A model generated the notes under the pieces. That model did no database searches and was not told the DNA's origin. It was given only the letters and a program-made list of their open reading frames with translations. A stretch of 64,000 nucleotides of DNA. Source: Rhodospirillaceae bacterium. GTDB taxonomy: Bacteria > Pseudomonadota > Alphaproteobacteria > Rhodospirillales > Rhodospirillaceae. Positions within the stretch are counted from its first letter, which is position 1, and every line of letters begins with the position of its first letter. Below, piece after piece: positions 1 to 11,815 of the stretch. Made by a program: the position numbers and the translations under genes. The DNA lies in assembly GCA_018666155.1 (NCBI GenBank), contig JABJAH010000023.1, forward strand, positions 1-64,000, in the 5' to 3' direction.

Positions 1-1392
1 ACCATCGACCGCCGTGATTTCTTTGCCGGAATTGGCGCCGGTGCCATGGGAGCGCTAGGCGGGTCTATGCTCGGCGGCAAGGAAGCCCACGCGAACTGGG
101 GTTTGGTTGCTCCGGGCCCTGTGCCGGGGGAAGACTTTGACGGCCGCAGTCTGGTGAATAAGGCGCGGGCCTATGAAATCATGGAGCGGGAAGGCCTCGA
201 CGGTATTGTCGCCCTTAATCCGGTCAACGTGTTCTACCTCGGTAACTATTTTTCCTACGAGCTGCAGAAGCTGCGCGCTATTCCCAGTTTCGCGGTTATG
301 CCACGTGATCCCGATAAGCCGTCTTTTCTGGTCGTCTCAGGTTCAGACCTTTGGTTTATCGCCAATGCAGACCGGGAACATCCTGAAATTATTCCCTACG
401 GTGCACCCGCAGGATGGGAGAACTATCGCAACCCGGACCTGTGGAACCAAGAACCCGAGGCCCTCAACTTTTCGCGTATGCCTGAAAATACCGATGCTCT
501 CACCGAGATCGAAAAGGGCTGGTACGAAATGGAAAAGCGCTGGGAGTCTGGTAAAGCCGCGACCCCAGAATGGGGGCTCGTTCACGCCCTCAAGGAATCT
601 GGCCTCATCAATGGCAAGATTGGGGTGGATGACATGCGCATCGCAGACATCCTCAACACCCTCGGCCAAGACACCGTGACCTGTGTACCCGGCGACAACA
701 CCTTCCGTAAAATTCGTATGGTGAAGTCCGATGTTGAAATCGGCCACATGCGTCGTATCGCGCGGGCCAATCAAGATGCCTGTATGGCGATGTTGTCCCA
801 AGTCAAAGTCGGCATGACCAAAGACGATTTCGACAGCATATTCATCGTCGAGGCCGCCAAGCGCGGCGCCAAAGCCATGTGGATTGCCTCAGGCACCATC
901 GGTGGGTTTCGTCATGGCGAGGTGGTCGAAGGCCAGGCCATGATGGTCGACGCGGTCAGCCAAATTAACTTTTATCATGGCGACTTCGGGCGGACCTGGT
1001 GTGTCGGCGAGCCGCCGAAGGAGCTACAAGAGCGCATCCGCCTCACCACCATCGCCCGTGAAGTGGCCCACGATATTGTGCGCCCGGGCCTGAAGTACTC
1101 CGAACTGCGTGACACGGTCACAGCAGCTGTTAAGAAGGCCAGCCCGTCTGGCTGGGCGATGGGAGTCGGGCCGCACACGGTCGGGCTACAGCATACGGAT
1201 CAGTCCTATCGCGATGGTCTGCCTTTCGTCGTCGGAGAGGATCACACGTTCCAGGAAAACATGACCCTGACCATCGATTTGCCTCAGGTCGAAATCGGCT
1301 GGGGCGCGACTCATCTGGAAGATTTGATCACCATCACCAAGGATGGCTACGAGCCGCTGGCCACGATGAGTGATCCGCTGATTATTCTCTAG
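1..1392 (+). CDS. M24-family (creatinase/aminopeptidase-fold) protein with Tat signal, 5' partial
   Basis: The reading frame is open from base 1, so the true start lies upstream of the window. The first visible residues hold a twin-arginine motif (DRRDFF), then a Gly/Ala-rich hydrophobic stretch and a likely cleavage site after EAHA, so export by Tat is predicted. An N-terminal creatinase-like domain is followed by the pita-bread domain. Likely metal ligands are Asp at codon 949, Asp at 982 (HGDFGR), His at 1174 and Glu at 1318 (HLEDLI). The position where most M24 enzymes carry the first Glu is Asp here (codon 1276, TIDLP). The family includes Xaa-Pro aminopeptidases, creatinases and lyase-like members, and I cannot assign the substrate. 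The stop shares the bases CTAG with the convergent gluQRS stop. Confidence 0.85.
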   Translation, partial: TIDRRDFFAGIGAGAMGALGGSMLGGKEAHANWGLVAPGPVPGEDFDGRSLVNKARAYEIMEREGLDGIVALNPVNVFYLGNYFSYELQKLRAIPSFAVMPRDPDKPSFLVVSGSDLWFIANADREHPEIIPYGAPAGWENYRNPDLWNQEPEALNFSRMPENTDALTEIEKGWYEMEKRWESGKAATPEWGLVHALKESGLINGKIGVDDMRIADILNTLGQDTVTCVPGDNTFRKIRMVKSDVEIGHMRRIARANQDACMAMLSQVKVGMTKDDFDSIFIVEAAKRGAKAMWIASGTIGGFRHGEVVEGQAMMVDAVSQINFYHGDFGRTWCVGEPPKELQERIRLTTIAREVAHDIVRPGLKYSELRDTVTAAVKKASPSGWAMGVGPHTVGLQHTDQSYRDGLPFVVGEDHTFQENMTLTIDLPQVEIGWGATHLEDLITITKDGYEPLATMSDPLIIL

Positions 1393-2225
1393 GGCAGCAG
1401 CGCTTTCACGTCGTCAGGCGTCAAACCCCGCTCTTGCATCGCGCGTAGGGTGGCGGCCTGATCCCGCTTGGCCAGCCGTTTGCCATCGTCGCCGGTGATC
1501 AAGGGATGATGTCGGTAAACCGGCGGGGTGAGATCCAACAAGGCGTAGAGAAGCGCGTGCAATCCAGCGGCCTCGCGCAAGTCCTCGCCCCGCGTGACGT
1601 GGGTCACGCGTTGTTCGGCATCATCCAGTACTGACGATAGGTGATAGCTTGTGCCGCTGTCTTTGCGGCCGAGGACGACATCACCAAACCGCTCCACGTC
1701 GGCCGGTGTTTTAGTTGATCCGCCTTTGGTCTCCTCAATGAAAGACAGGTCAGAAAACCCATCTCCCAACGCCTTCGCGGCTTCACTGAGGGACAAGCGC
1801 CAGGCGTAGGGTTTGCCCTCTAACAAGTTGTCGCGTTCTTCCAGCGCGGCCAGAGGCACGCTCCGGAACGCTCCAACCGGCGCGTCATGGGGTGCGCTCA
1901 TGGCCTGTTCAATGTCCTTGCGGGTCTTAAAGCAGCGATAGACCAGGCCCCGATCCTGCAGGTCGGCAAGTCGGGCTTCGTAAACCGCCATGCGTTCGGA
2001 TTGTCGAAGGACGAGATCTTCCCAGGCTAGGCCTAGCCAAGATAAATCTTCAAAGATCGCGGCATCGTATTCGGGTCGGCAGCGGATTTGATCGATGTCC
2101 TCAATGCGCAACAGAAATCGGCCTTGGGCCGCCCTGGCTTGATCAAAGTTGATCAGAGCCGAATACGCATGGCCGAGGTGCAGATACCCGGTTGGTGACG
2201 GCGCAAAGCGCGTTACGATTTTCAT
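1389..2225 (-). CDS. gluQRS: Glutamyl-Q tRNA(Asp) synthetase
   Basis: This class I synthetase paralogue attaches glutamate to the queuosine base of tRNA(Asp). At 278 residues it is the catalytic half of a glutamyl-tRNA synthetase without the anticodon-binding region, which separates it from GltX (about 470 residues). The HIGH motif reads HLGH (residues 16-19, within APSPTGYLHLGH) and the KMSKS equivalent is KRLAKRD near the C-terminus. The zinc-site cysteines of the E. coli protein are not evident: only one Cys (YRCFK) lies in that region. It is followed downstream by the convergent M24 gene with a 3-base overlap of the two stop codons. The response regulator lies 26 bases downstream of its start side on the same strand and may be cotranscribed. 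Confidence 0.93.
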   Translation of the reverse strand: MKIVTRFAPSPTGYLHLGHAYSALINFDQARAAQGRFLLRIEDIDQIRCRPEYDAAIFEDLSWLGLAWEDLVLRQSERMAVYEARLADLQDRGLVYRCFKTRKDIEQAMSAPHDAPVGAFRSVPLAALEERDNLLEGKPYAWRLSLSEAAKALGDGFSDLSFIEETKGGSTKTPADVERFGDVVLGRKDSGTSYHLSSVLDDAEQRVTHVTRGEDLREAAGLHALLYALLDLTPPVYRHHPLITGDDGKRLAKRDQAATLRAMQERGLTPDDVKALLP

Positions 2226-2251
2226 CAGTTATAAATACAGGGAGAAGAGGT

Positions 2252-2917
2252 CTAGGCGTTAAGGTTAGTTCTGACGCCGGGCTGCGCGGCCTTCTTCTTT
2301 TCCGACGCTTTCTTCTGGGCTAGTTTTTTAGCCGACTGCTTGGGCGGCGGGATATCTGTGCCGAACAGGGTTGCGAAAAAGCCGGGTTTCTTCTGTTCTC
2401 CGCTCTCACCCTGCAAGGCGGCCGCTTCTTCTCGATAGATCTGCAATGCCTTGACCGAGATCTTGCCGCCAAGGGCTTTCGTAACAGCAGATTCAAGGGC
2501 GCCAGGCGCAACGGGTTTACGCAAAAATCCGTTGATGTTGAATTCCGCGGCCCTCTTATAAACTTTCATACTGGTGTAGGACGTCACCACCACCAAGGGC
2601 AGTTCTCTAACCCGTTTCTTCTTGTGCTCGCGGACGGTTCTAATGAATGAAAGACCGCTCGCGCCTGGAAGCATCAGATCAACCAGCGCAATACTGATTT
2701 CAATATCCGCGTCTTCCACAAAGCCCAAGGCATCTTCGGCGTTACGCACCGGAATTGTGTCGCCCACACCGATCTTATCCAGCAGGGCGCATATTACCGT
2801 GCTGATCACCTCTTCATCTTCGATGACTAAGGCTGTGACCTTCCTGAAATCGATACCAGAGTCTTCACCGGCTTGGTCTTCAGTTTGATGCTCTGGGGAT
2901 GTGGAATCAGATGACAT
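2252..2917 (-). CDS. Response regulator, receiver domain with basic C-terminal tail
   Basis: A single receiver (CheY-like) domain covers about residues 27-150. The acidic pocket is E33-D34-E35, the phospho-acceptor is D80 (VDLMLPG), the switch residue is T112 and the conserved lysine is K134 (LRKP). No DNA-binding or enzymatic output domain follows. The last 70 or so residues are rich in Lys, Ala and Pro and look disordered. There is a short acidic, Ser-rich N-terminal extension. No histidine kinase is adjacent, so the partner is unknown. The protein could act through protein-protein contact like CheY or DivK, or use the basic tail to bind nucleic acid; that is inference. Confidence 0.85.
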   Translation of the reverse strand: MSSDSTSPEHQTEDQAGEDSGIDFRKVTALVIEDEEVISTVICALLDKIGVGDTIPVRNAEDALGFVEDADIEISIALVDLMLPGASGLSFIRTVREHKKKRVRELPLVVVTSYTSMKVYKRAAEFNINGFLRKPVAPGALESAVTKALGGKISVKALQIYREEAAALQGESGEQKKPGFFATLFGTDIPPPKQSAKKLAQKKASEKKKAAQPGVRTNLNA

Positions 2918-3244
2918 ATATGAGGCTACGGTCGGCTAAGGGTCTAATTAAGAACGCTCGAGGGGCTCGGTCCGCTACAGCACCAGGCTCCGGTTACCAG
3001 TTTACTCAACCCACGCCACAGGTTCACCCCTAAATGCCATTTTTTTTCTGATTTCACCAAACGAGAAACACTCAAGGCTTTGAGCGCCTAGGTCGATGCG
3101 GCAATTTTTGTATCCAAACCAAGGGTTTGCATGAATTGTCCGGCGCTGCGCCATAAAGTGAATAACCGGGCACGATCCGGGTTTGAGACGCGGTGCGTAG
3201 GTTGAGGGCCAGCCTGAGAAAAGGTGCCCGCATGATGACGACCC
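2918..3244. other. Intergenic stretch without a recognised feature
   Basis: These 327 bases separate the response regulator start from the stop of the PPOX-family gene. There is a run of eight T at about 3040 but no stem before it, so I do not call a terminator. I see no tRNA, no convincing promoter and no conserved small gene. A 64-codon frame at 3088-3282 on the minus strand overlaps the next gene and has no recognisable protein features. Confidence 0.5.
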
Positions 3245-3844
3245 TCAGTTTGCGGTTGAGAGTTGCGCCTCCAATTCAGCAATCCGGTCGTTCAACGGTG
3301 CTGTTATTTCGGCTATCTCCGTCTCTGTATATCGGCGCGTGATGTGCTGTGGGCAGTTCACGTCCCAGGCCTTAATCGTAAAGATAATCGCTTGTTCAGG
3401 CTTACCTTTGTAATCCGTATCGGTGAGTTGCTCGATCAAAGCCTCGTCGTCGTCGATGACCTTCGCCGTGCCCCAAATTTTGATGCGCCGGCGATTGGGG
3501 TAGTCCATTAGAAAAATGTAGGCCTTGTTGTTGTCCAGCAAGTTGCCCGTGCTGAGGTACTGCCGGTTTCCTTTGAAGTCGGCGAAGGCCAGGGTGTGTT
3601 CGTCCACGACTTTTAGGAAGCCAGGCTTGCCGCCGCGATGTTGGATATAGGGTTGGCCGTCATCGCTGGCTGTGCCGAGGTAAAAAGAATCCCGTTCGCT
3701 GATAAATTCGGCCAGGTCTTCGGTTACCGTGTCTTTCCAACCGCCCTTTTGTTCCATCTTGGCGTAGTTCTCGCGTGAGCCCTTTTGCTCCTGAACGGTT
3801 TTGACCGTTGGGGTAAAGGCGATGTCGCTAATCTGTTGGGTCAT
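3245..3844 (-). CDS. Pyridoxamine 5'-phosphate oxidase-family (PPOX, flavin-binding split barrel) protein
   Basis: This 199-residue protein has a flavin split-barrel fold. Recognisable blocks are FYLGTASDDGQPYIQHRGG (about residues 53-71), a LAFADFKGNRQYLSTGNL block that contacts FMN phosphate in this family, and RRRIKIWGTAKV. The C-terminal WDVNCPQHI segment is typical of the YwbE/PNPOx-like subgroup, not of the biosynthetic PdxH. Members often reduce or bind flavin or heme-type ligands, and many are uncharacterised. It lies 84 bases downstream of a GST gene on the same strand, and the pair is divergent from a LysR regulator, suggesting a small stress or detoxification unit under that regulator. 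The exact substrate is unknown. Confidence 0.85.
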   Translation of the reverse strand: MTQQISDIAFTPTVKTVQEQKGSRENYAKMEQKGGWKDTVTEDLAEFISERDSFYLGTASDDGQPYIQHRGGKPGFLKVVDEHTLAFADFKGNRQYLSTGNLLDNNKAYIFLMDYPNRRRIKIWGTAKVIDDDEALIEQLTDTDYKGKPEQAIIFTIKAWDVNCPQHITRRYTETEIAEITAPLNDRIAELEAQLSTAN

Positions 3845-3928
3845 GGTCTTTTCCTTTTACTTTGACACAAGCGCGGGTCCCACACTGAGGGGGAGGAGTG
3901 ATACCCGCGCCGATGCCGACGGATTTGA

Positions 3929-4552
3929 TTAGGCCGCGAGAGCGACCGCAGTTTTTTGCATCGGGATAAAGCCGGGCAACGCTTCAATCCGGGCTAGCCA
4001 GGTGCGGACGGCGGGGTAGGGCTCGAGTGAGACGTCGCCCTCGGGGGCGTGCGCGATGTAGGCGTATGCCGCGACGTCGGCGATGGTCGGGTTGGCGTCG
4101 GCCAACCAGGCACGGCCGGTTAAATGTTTTTCCAACACGTCGAACAAACCGTAGGCGATGGTTTTCGCCTGCTCTGGGTCGTAAGCCGCGCCGAATACGG
4201 TGACGAGACGGGCAGTCGCTGGTCCGTTGTTGATGTCACCGGCGGCAATCGACAACCACTTCTGGATTTCAGCGCTGATGTCCGGGTCGTCAGGATACCA
4301 GGTGTTCTTAGCGTAGCGTCGAGCCAGGTAGACAAGAATGGCGTTTGAATCGGCGATCACGACGCCTTCATTGGAATCGTCGGCTATCACCGGCACTTTG
4401 CCGAAGGGATTGATCTTCAGAAAGTCGGTGGTCTTTTGCTCGCCTGTGAGCAAATCGACTTCGACCAGTTCGTGGTCTTGTTGGATGAGGGACAAGAATA
4501 GCTCGACCCGATGTGAGTGGCCTGAGAGGGGGTGGCGGTAGAGTTTAATCAT
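3929..4552 (-). CDS. Glutathione S-transferase family protein
   Basis: A 207-residue GST with an N-terminal thioredoxin-like domain (MIKLYRHPLSGHSHRV) and a C-terminal helical domain. The glutathione-binding cis-Pro segment is FGKVPVI, followed by the conserved ADSNAILVYLA acidic-Ser pair. A candidate N-terminal catalytic or GSH-activating residue is Ser9 or Ser12. I placed the start at 4552 because the thioredoxin fold begins there and AAGGAAA lies 6-8 bases upstream. An in-frame extension to 4735 would run through the promoter region and the LysR operator. Divergent from lysR and upstream of the PPOX-family gene, so probably the first gene of a LysR-controlled transcript. Substrate unknown. 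Confidence 0.9.
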   Translation of the reverse strand: MIKLYRHPLSGHSHRVELFLSLIQQDHELVEVDLLTGEQKTTDFLKINPFGKVPVIADDSNEGVVIADSNAILVYLARRYAKNTWYPDDPDISAEIQKWLSIAAGDINNGPATARLVTVFGAAYDPEQAKTIAYGLFDVLEKHLTGRAWLADANPTIADVAAYAYIAHAPEGDVSLEPYPAVRTWLARIEALPGFIPMQKTAVALAA

Positions 4553-4686
4553 GGCGGTTTCCTTTTCTGCGATCATGAACGGCGACCAGCGCCGGTTTGG
4601 AGTGGCAGGTCCGTCTTGGCTCGGCCTGATGACAGAGGTGTACCGCAACTCGATTACATTGATTATCCGGGAAAAAAGGACAATAC

Positions 4687-4705
4687 TATCAACGTAATGT
4701 TGATA
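4687..4705. promoter_or_regulatory. Candidate LysR-type operator in the GST/lysR divergent region
   Basis: The sequence TATCAACGTAATGTTGATA is a perfect 7-bp inverted repeat with a 5-base spacer, 21 bases before the lysR start. LysR regulators usually bind AT-rich dyads with a T-N11-A core, and T-N11-A fits this repeat. Its place between the two divergent starts is typical for a site that both autoregulates the regulator gene and activates the neighbour. The dyad is read directly; its function is inferred. Confidence 0.65.
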
Positions 4706-4725
4706 AATAGGGCTGGAGCGGGCGT

Positions 4726-5619
4726 GTGGATACAATCGTAGGCATGAAAGCCTTCGCCCGGGTGGTTGAAAGCGGCAGTTTTACTGAGGCTGCCCGCCGT
4801 CTGGGGATCTCGACCGCGCTTGCCAGCAAGTACGTACGCCAGCTGGAATCCCGCCTGGGGGCCCAATTGCTCAACCGCACCACCCGCAGCGTCAGCCCGA
4901 CAGAAGTTGGCCGCGCTTACTGGGAGCGCTGCAACCGCATCATCACTGAATTTGAAGAGTTGGAGGACTCCGTCGCTGACCAGCATGGGCAACCGCGGGG
5001 GCAATTGCGCATCGCGGGGTCCCGGGCCTTCGGCGAAGATATGCTGGTGCCGGCGATCGGCTCATTCTTGGAGAATTACCCTGACATTACTGTGGACCTT
5101 ACCCTTGATGAGCGAATGGTCGACATTGTTGCCGAGGGGTTCGACATGGCGATCCGGGTTGGCGAGCTGGCGGACTCATCCCTGATCGCCCGGCGTGTCG
5201 CGGCCTATCCTTACTTCATCTGCGCGTCGCCGAAATATCTGGATGCCAACGGCACGCCAAAAACGCCACAGGATTTGTCCGCGCATAGCTGCATCATCAA
5301 TACGGGCATCTCCCCCGCCAACCAGTGGCAGTTCGCGATCAACGGTCAGAAGACACAGATCACCGTGCCGCCGTCCGTTAGGGTGAATACAGCGCGGGCG
5401 ACGGCGACGCTGATCAAAGCCGGACGAGGCATCGGTCTTTGCCTGTATTCAACGGTGAAGGATGATCTGGCGTCCGGTGATCTTGTCCGCGTGCTGCGCA
5501 ACTTTGAGGCCTATGACCGGAGCGTCTACGCGGTCTATCCCCAAAGCCGTCATTTGTCAGGCAAAGTCCGCGCCTTTGTTGATCACCTGCTTGCGACGTT
5601 TGCACAGTATCGAACGTAA
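4726..5619 (+). CDS. LysR-family transcriptional regulator
   Basis: A 297-residue LysR-type regulator. The N-terminal winged helix-turn-helix covers about residues 1-65 (core FTEAARRLGISTALASKYVRQLE), followed by a linker helix and a two-lobe periplasmic-binding-like effector domain to the C-terminus. The start is GTG at 4726, giving MDTIVGMKAFARVVESGSF, the usual LysR N-terminus; an ATG six codons later is the alternative. It is transcribed away from the GST-PPOX pair with a strong dyad between them, so these are the likely targets. It resembles the large subgroup that controls redox or detoxification genes. The inducer is unknown. Confidence 0.93.
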   Translation: MDTIVGMKAFARVVESGSFTEAARRLGISTALASKYVRQLESRLGAQLLNRTTRSVSPTEVGRAYWERCNRIITEFEELEDSVADQHGQPRGQLRIAGSRAFGEDMLVPAIGSFLENYPDITVDLTLDERMVDIVAEGFDMAIRVGELADSSLIARRVAAYPYFICASPKYLDANGTPKTPQDLSAHSCIINTGISPANQWQFAINGQKTQITVPPSVRVNTARATATLIKAGRGIGLCLYSTVKDDLASGDLVRVLRNFEAYDRSVYAVYPQSRHLSGKVRAFVDHLLATFAQYRT

Positions 5620-5795
5620 GCCAGCACGCTCTGGTCGACGTTAAAACGTATGTGATTCTCGCGCAGTGAGGCGCGACTTTAGACCATACTCGTTTGTATA
5701 TTTTTTAAGGCGTTGATCTGCGTCAGGAAAATTTCAAAAAAGGTGTGGTGTATGGGCTCGTTCCTCGCAAAAAGCACAGAACTCTTTTTGATCGC

Positions 5796-9591
<3,796 letters not shown>

Positions 9592-9606
9592 TATCCTGCT
9601 GTCTTA

Positions 9607-10440
9607 CTAGAAGCTCCACCAAGGCTTCTCATCTTCAGCAGCCTGTGCAGCTTCCCGTCGTTGTTCACGAACATTACGATCAACCCCAGCCAGCCGATAG
9701 GCGTCTTCGTACCAATCGCTGCCCGGGTAGTTGAAGCCGAGGACTGCGGCCGCGCGTTTTGCTTCTGCGCTAAGCCCGAGCGACGTATACGCTTCGGTCA
9801 ACCGGAACAGGGCCTCTGGGGCGTGAGTAGTGTCGCCGTACTCTTCAACGACCTCTTTAAACCGGTTGATCGACGCGAGGTAGTGCTGGCGCTGCAGGTA
9901 GAAGCGGCCAACCGCCATTTCTTTACCGGCAAGGTGATCACGGGTCAGGTCAATTTTGAGGCGAGCGTCACGGGAATACGCCGTGCCGGGGAACCGGGTA
10001 ATGACATCCTCCAGAGCAACCAACGCCTGTTGAGTCATGTCCTGATCTCTTTGTACGTCGGAGATCTGTTCGTAAAAACACAAGGCCTTCAAATAGTAGG
10101 CGTAGACGACGTCTCGGTTACCGGGGTGAACCTGAATAAACCGATCCAGTGACGCCGTTGCGTCGTCATACTTGTTGTTCATGTAGTGTGAATAAGCCGC
10201 CATCAATTTCGACTTGGTGGCCCACACGGAATAGGGATGCTGGCGCTCGACCTCGTCGTAGTACAGCGATGCGTCCCGAAAGCGGCCATCTTCCAGGTAT
10301 TCGGTGGCTTGGTTGTAGATCTCGTAAACCGTCAGTTCTTGGTATTCGAGCTCGTCATCAGATGAGCACGCACCAAGCGCGAGCACGACGCAGGTCGCGA
10401 GCGTTATACGAATTCTGTGTGCTGAGAGACGGAATGCCAT
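9607..10440 (-). CDS. bamD: Outer membrane assembly lipoprotein BamD
   Basis: Lipoprotein subunit of the BAM complex that folds beta-barrel proteins into the outer membrane. The N-terminus is a lipoprotein signal ending in the lipobox LGAC with Cys25 as the lipidated residue. The rest (277 residues in all) is built of tetratricopeptide-like helix pairs, e.g. YNQATEYLEDGRFRDASLYY, as in YfiO/ComL. I chose the ATG at 10440; a TTG five codons earlier (10455) is possible but lengthens the signal without benefit. It sits between lpxC and recN, linking lipid A synthesis with outer-membrane protein assembly in one transcript. The C-terminal 20 residues are charged and probably disordered. Confidence 0.95.
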   Translation of the reverse strand: MAFRLSAHRIRITLATCVVLALGACSSDDELEYQELTVYEIYNQATEYLEDGRFRDASLYYDEVERQHPYSVWATKSKLMAAYSHYMNNKYDDATASLDRFIQVHPGNRDVVYAYYLKALCFYEQISDVQRDQDMTQQALVALEDVITRFPGTAYSRDARLKIDLTRDHLAGKEMAVGRFYLQRQHYLASINRFKEVVEEYGDTTHAPEALFRLTEAYTSLGLSAEAKRAAAVLGFNYPGSDWYEDAYRLAGVDRNVREQRREAAQAAEDEKPWWSF

Positions 10441-10510
10441 AGCCGATATACGCAATCATGAAAGGGGCGGCTAGTATACCACCGCAAATTCGGCTGTCAG
10501 CAGGGCTTAA

Positions 10511-11518
10511 TTACCCTGCGGTCGCTTGCCGTAGAGGTTGATCCCAGGTCTGCCCGGTGTCTGAAGCGTTGCTTTCCGGCGCTTCGATGAGGTCCCAGTT
10601 GCTGTCCTCAGCAAAGACCAGCCGGAGAAGATTGGCAGTATCTGCGTGGCTTGAGCAAAAGCCCTGGAACTCACCAACAATGCGATGGCCGGTGAGATAG
10701 AGATCACCGATGGCATCCAAGACTTTGTGGCGGACAAATTCGTCCGAATGACGCAATCCATCTTCGTTCAAAACCCGGTCGCCATCGACCACAATAGCGT
10801 TTTCAAGGCTGCCGCCGCGCGCCAAACCGGCTTCGCGGAGAGCGGTCACGTCGGACAAAAAACCGAACGTGCGCGCTTTGCTGATTTCAGCTTTAAAGAC
10901 GTCGCGATCAATATCGAAGCTACAGGATTGCTGTCCAACTGCCGGCGCTGCGAAATCAATGTCAAAATTGAGCTTTAGGCCTGACTTTGCTGGAGCGAGT
11001 GTGACTTCTTTCGTGCCGTTGCTATAGACAACGGGCTTTAAAATTCTGAGATGTTTGCGCGGTACAGATTGTTCGGTTACGCCGGCGCATTCCATCAGGA
11101 AAATAAAGGGAGCAGCACTGCCGTCCATGGCCGGAACTTCCGGTCCATTTAGCTCGACCAACGCGTTGTCTATGCTCATGCCGTAGAACGCGGCCATCAA
11201 GTGCTCGACCGTGGCAACGCTGACGCCATTCTCTGCGGCGAGAACGGTGCACATGCGGCTATCGGCAATCCTGTCCCAGCGGGCTGGGATCTCAGATCCA
11301 CCGCCGACCAAATCAATGCGTTTGAATACGATGCCGCTATTGGCAGGAGCAGGGTGCAACTTCATCGCGACCCGAACACCGGAATGCAATCCAACACCGC
11401 TACAGCCGATCGACGACTTTAGGGTGCGCTGAAGATTGGACGCTTTCGGGAGGTCTTGAGGAATCAATTCCGGGCTGGCACCGTTCAAGGTGCGAAGGTC
11501 GCTGACGTCATGGGCCAT
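10511..11518 (-). CDS. lpxC: UDP-3-O-acyl-N-acetylglucosamine deacetylase LpxC
   Basis: Zinc enzyme for the committed step of lipid A synthesis. Zinc ligands are visible as H106 (VEHLMAAF) and H264 with D268 (HKVLDAIGDL). The protein is 335 residues, about 30 longer than the E. coli enzyme, with the excess before the first conserved block (LQRTLKSSIGCSGVGLHSG, residues 29-47). It sits after ftsZ as in many proteobacteria, but a good terminator separates the two, and about 300 bases lie between ftsZ and lpxC, so lpxC probably has its own promoter. A LpxC substrate-degradation tail is not recognisable at the C-terminus. Confidence 0.97.
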   Translation of the reverse strand: MAHDVSDLRTLNGASPELIPQDLPKASNLQRTLKSSIGCSGVGLHSGVRVAMKLHPAPANSGIVFKRIDLVGGGSEIPARWDRIADSRMCTVLAAENGVSVATVEHLMAAFYGMSIDNALVELNGPEVPAMDGSAAPFIFLMECAGVTEQSVPRKHLRILKPVVYSNGTKEVTLAPAKSGLKLNFDIDFAAPAVGQQSCSFDIDRDVFKAEISKARTFGFLSDVTALREAGLARGGSLENAIVVDGDRVLNEDGLRHSDEFVRHKVLDAIGDLYLTGHRIVGEFQGFCSSHADTANLLRLVFAEDSNWDLIEAPESNASDTGQTWDQPLRQATAG

Positions 11519-11726
11519 AGTTCACCGGTTCTATCTGTAACAAACAATATTAAGGCACACGTCTGCGCCCGCACAGCGACGGAAACAGTTGCTAACAACC
11601 CAGTAAGACCCATGCAACTCAATCATTGTTGCAGATTGTAACGCTTTGACAAGTAAAAACTTTCTGGCTTTTGGGCATCGTTTCGGGGCGATTATTTCGC
11701 CACTATTTTTGGGGTCTTAAAATGAG

Positions 11727-11753
11727 AAAAGGCCCGCCTATCGGCGAGCCCTT
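11727..11753 (-). terminator. Rho-independent terminator after ftsZ
   Basis: On the minus strand an 11-bp stem (two G-T wobbles) with loop GATA is followed by T residues: the arms are AAGGGCTCGCC and GGCGGGCCTTT. It lies about 63 bases past the ftsZ stop and ends the division-cluster transcript before lpxC. The remaining bases 11519-11726 must hold the lpxC promoter; TTGTCA near 11647 is a possible -35, but no good -10 follows, so I do not annotate it. Confidence 0.75.
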
Positions 11754-11815
11754 CCCCCTCCCGGTAGGTGGCCCATCCCCCTCAGCGGACCACCCCCACG
11801 GCTCTGTGTGTGCCT

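Noticed and set aside
1..1392. DMSP lyase DddP as the identity of the M24 protein, prompted by the DmdC-like dehydrogenase elsewhere in the window
   Set aside because: Outside the general M24 motifs the sequence does not resemble the DddP proteins I know, and it carries a Tat signal. The two genes are also 32 kb apart.
3088..3282. 64-codon frame on the minus strand
   Set aside because: It overlaps the PPOX-family gene, has no ribosome site and no recognisable protein features.
5765..5790. A/T hairpin (AAAAAG...CTTTTT) after ligA
   Set aside because: The stem is only six A-T-rich pairs with no T-run after it, too weak for a terminator.
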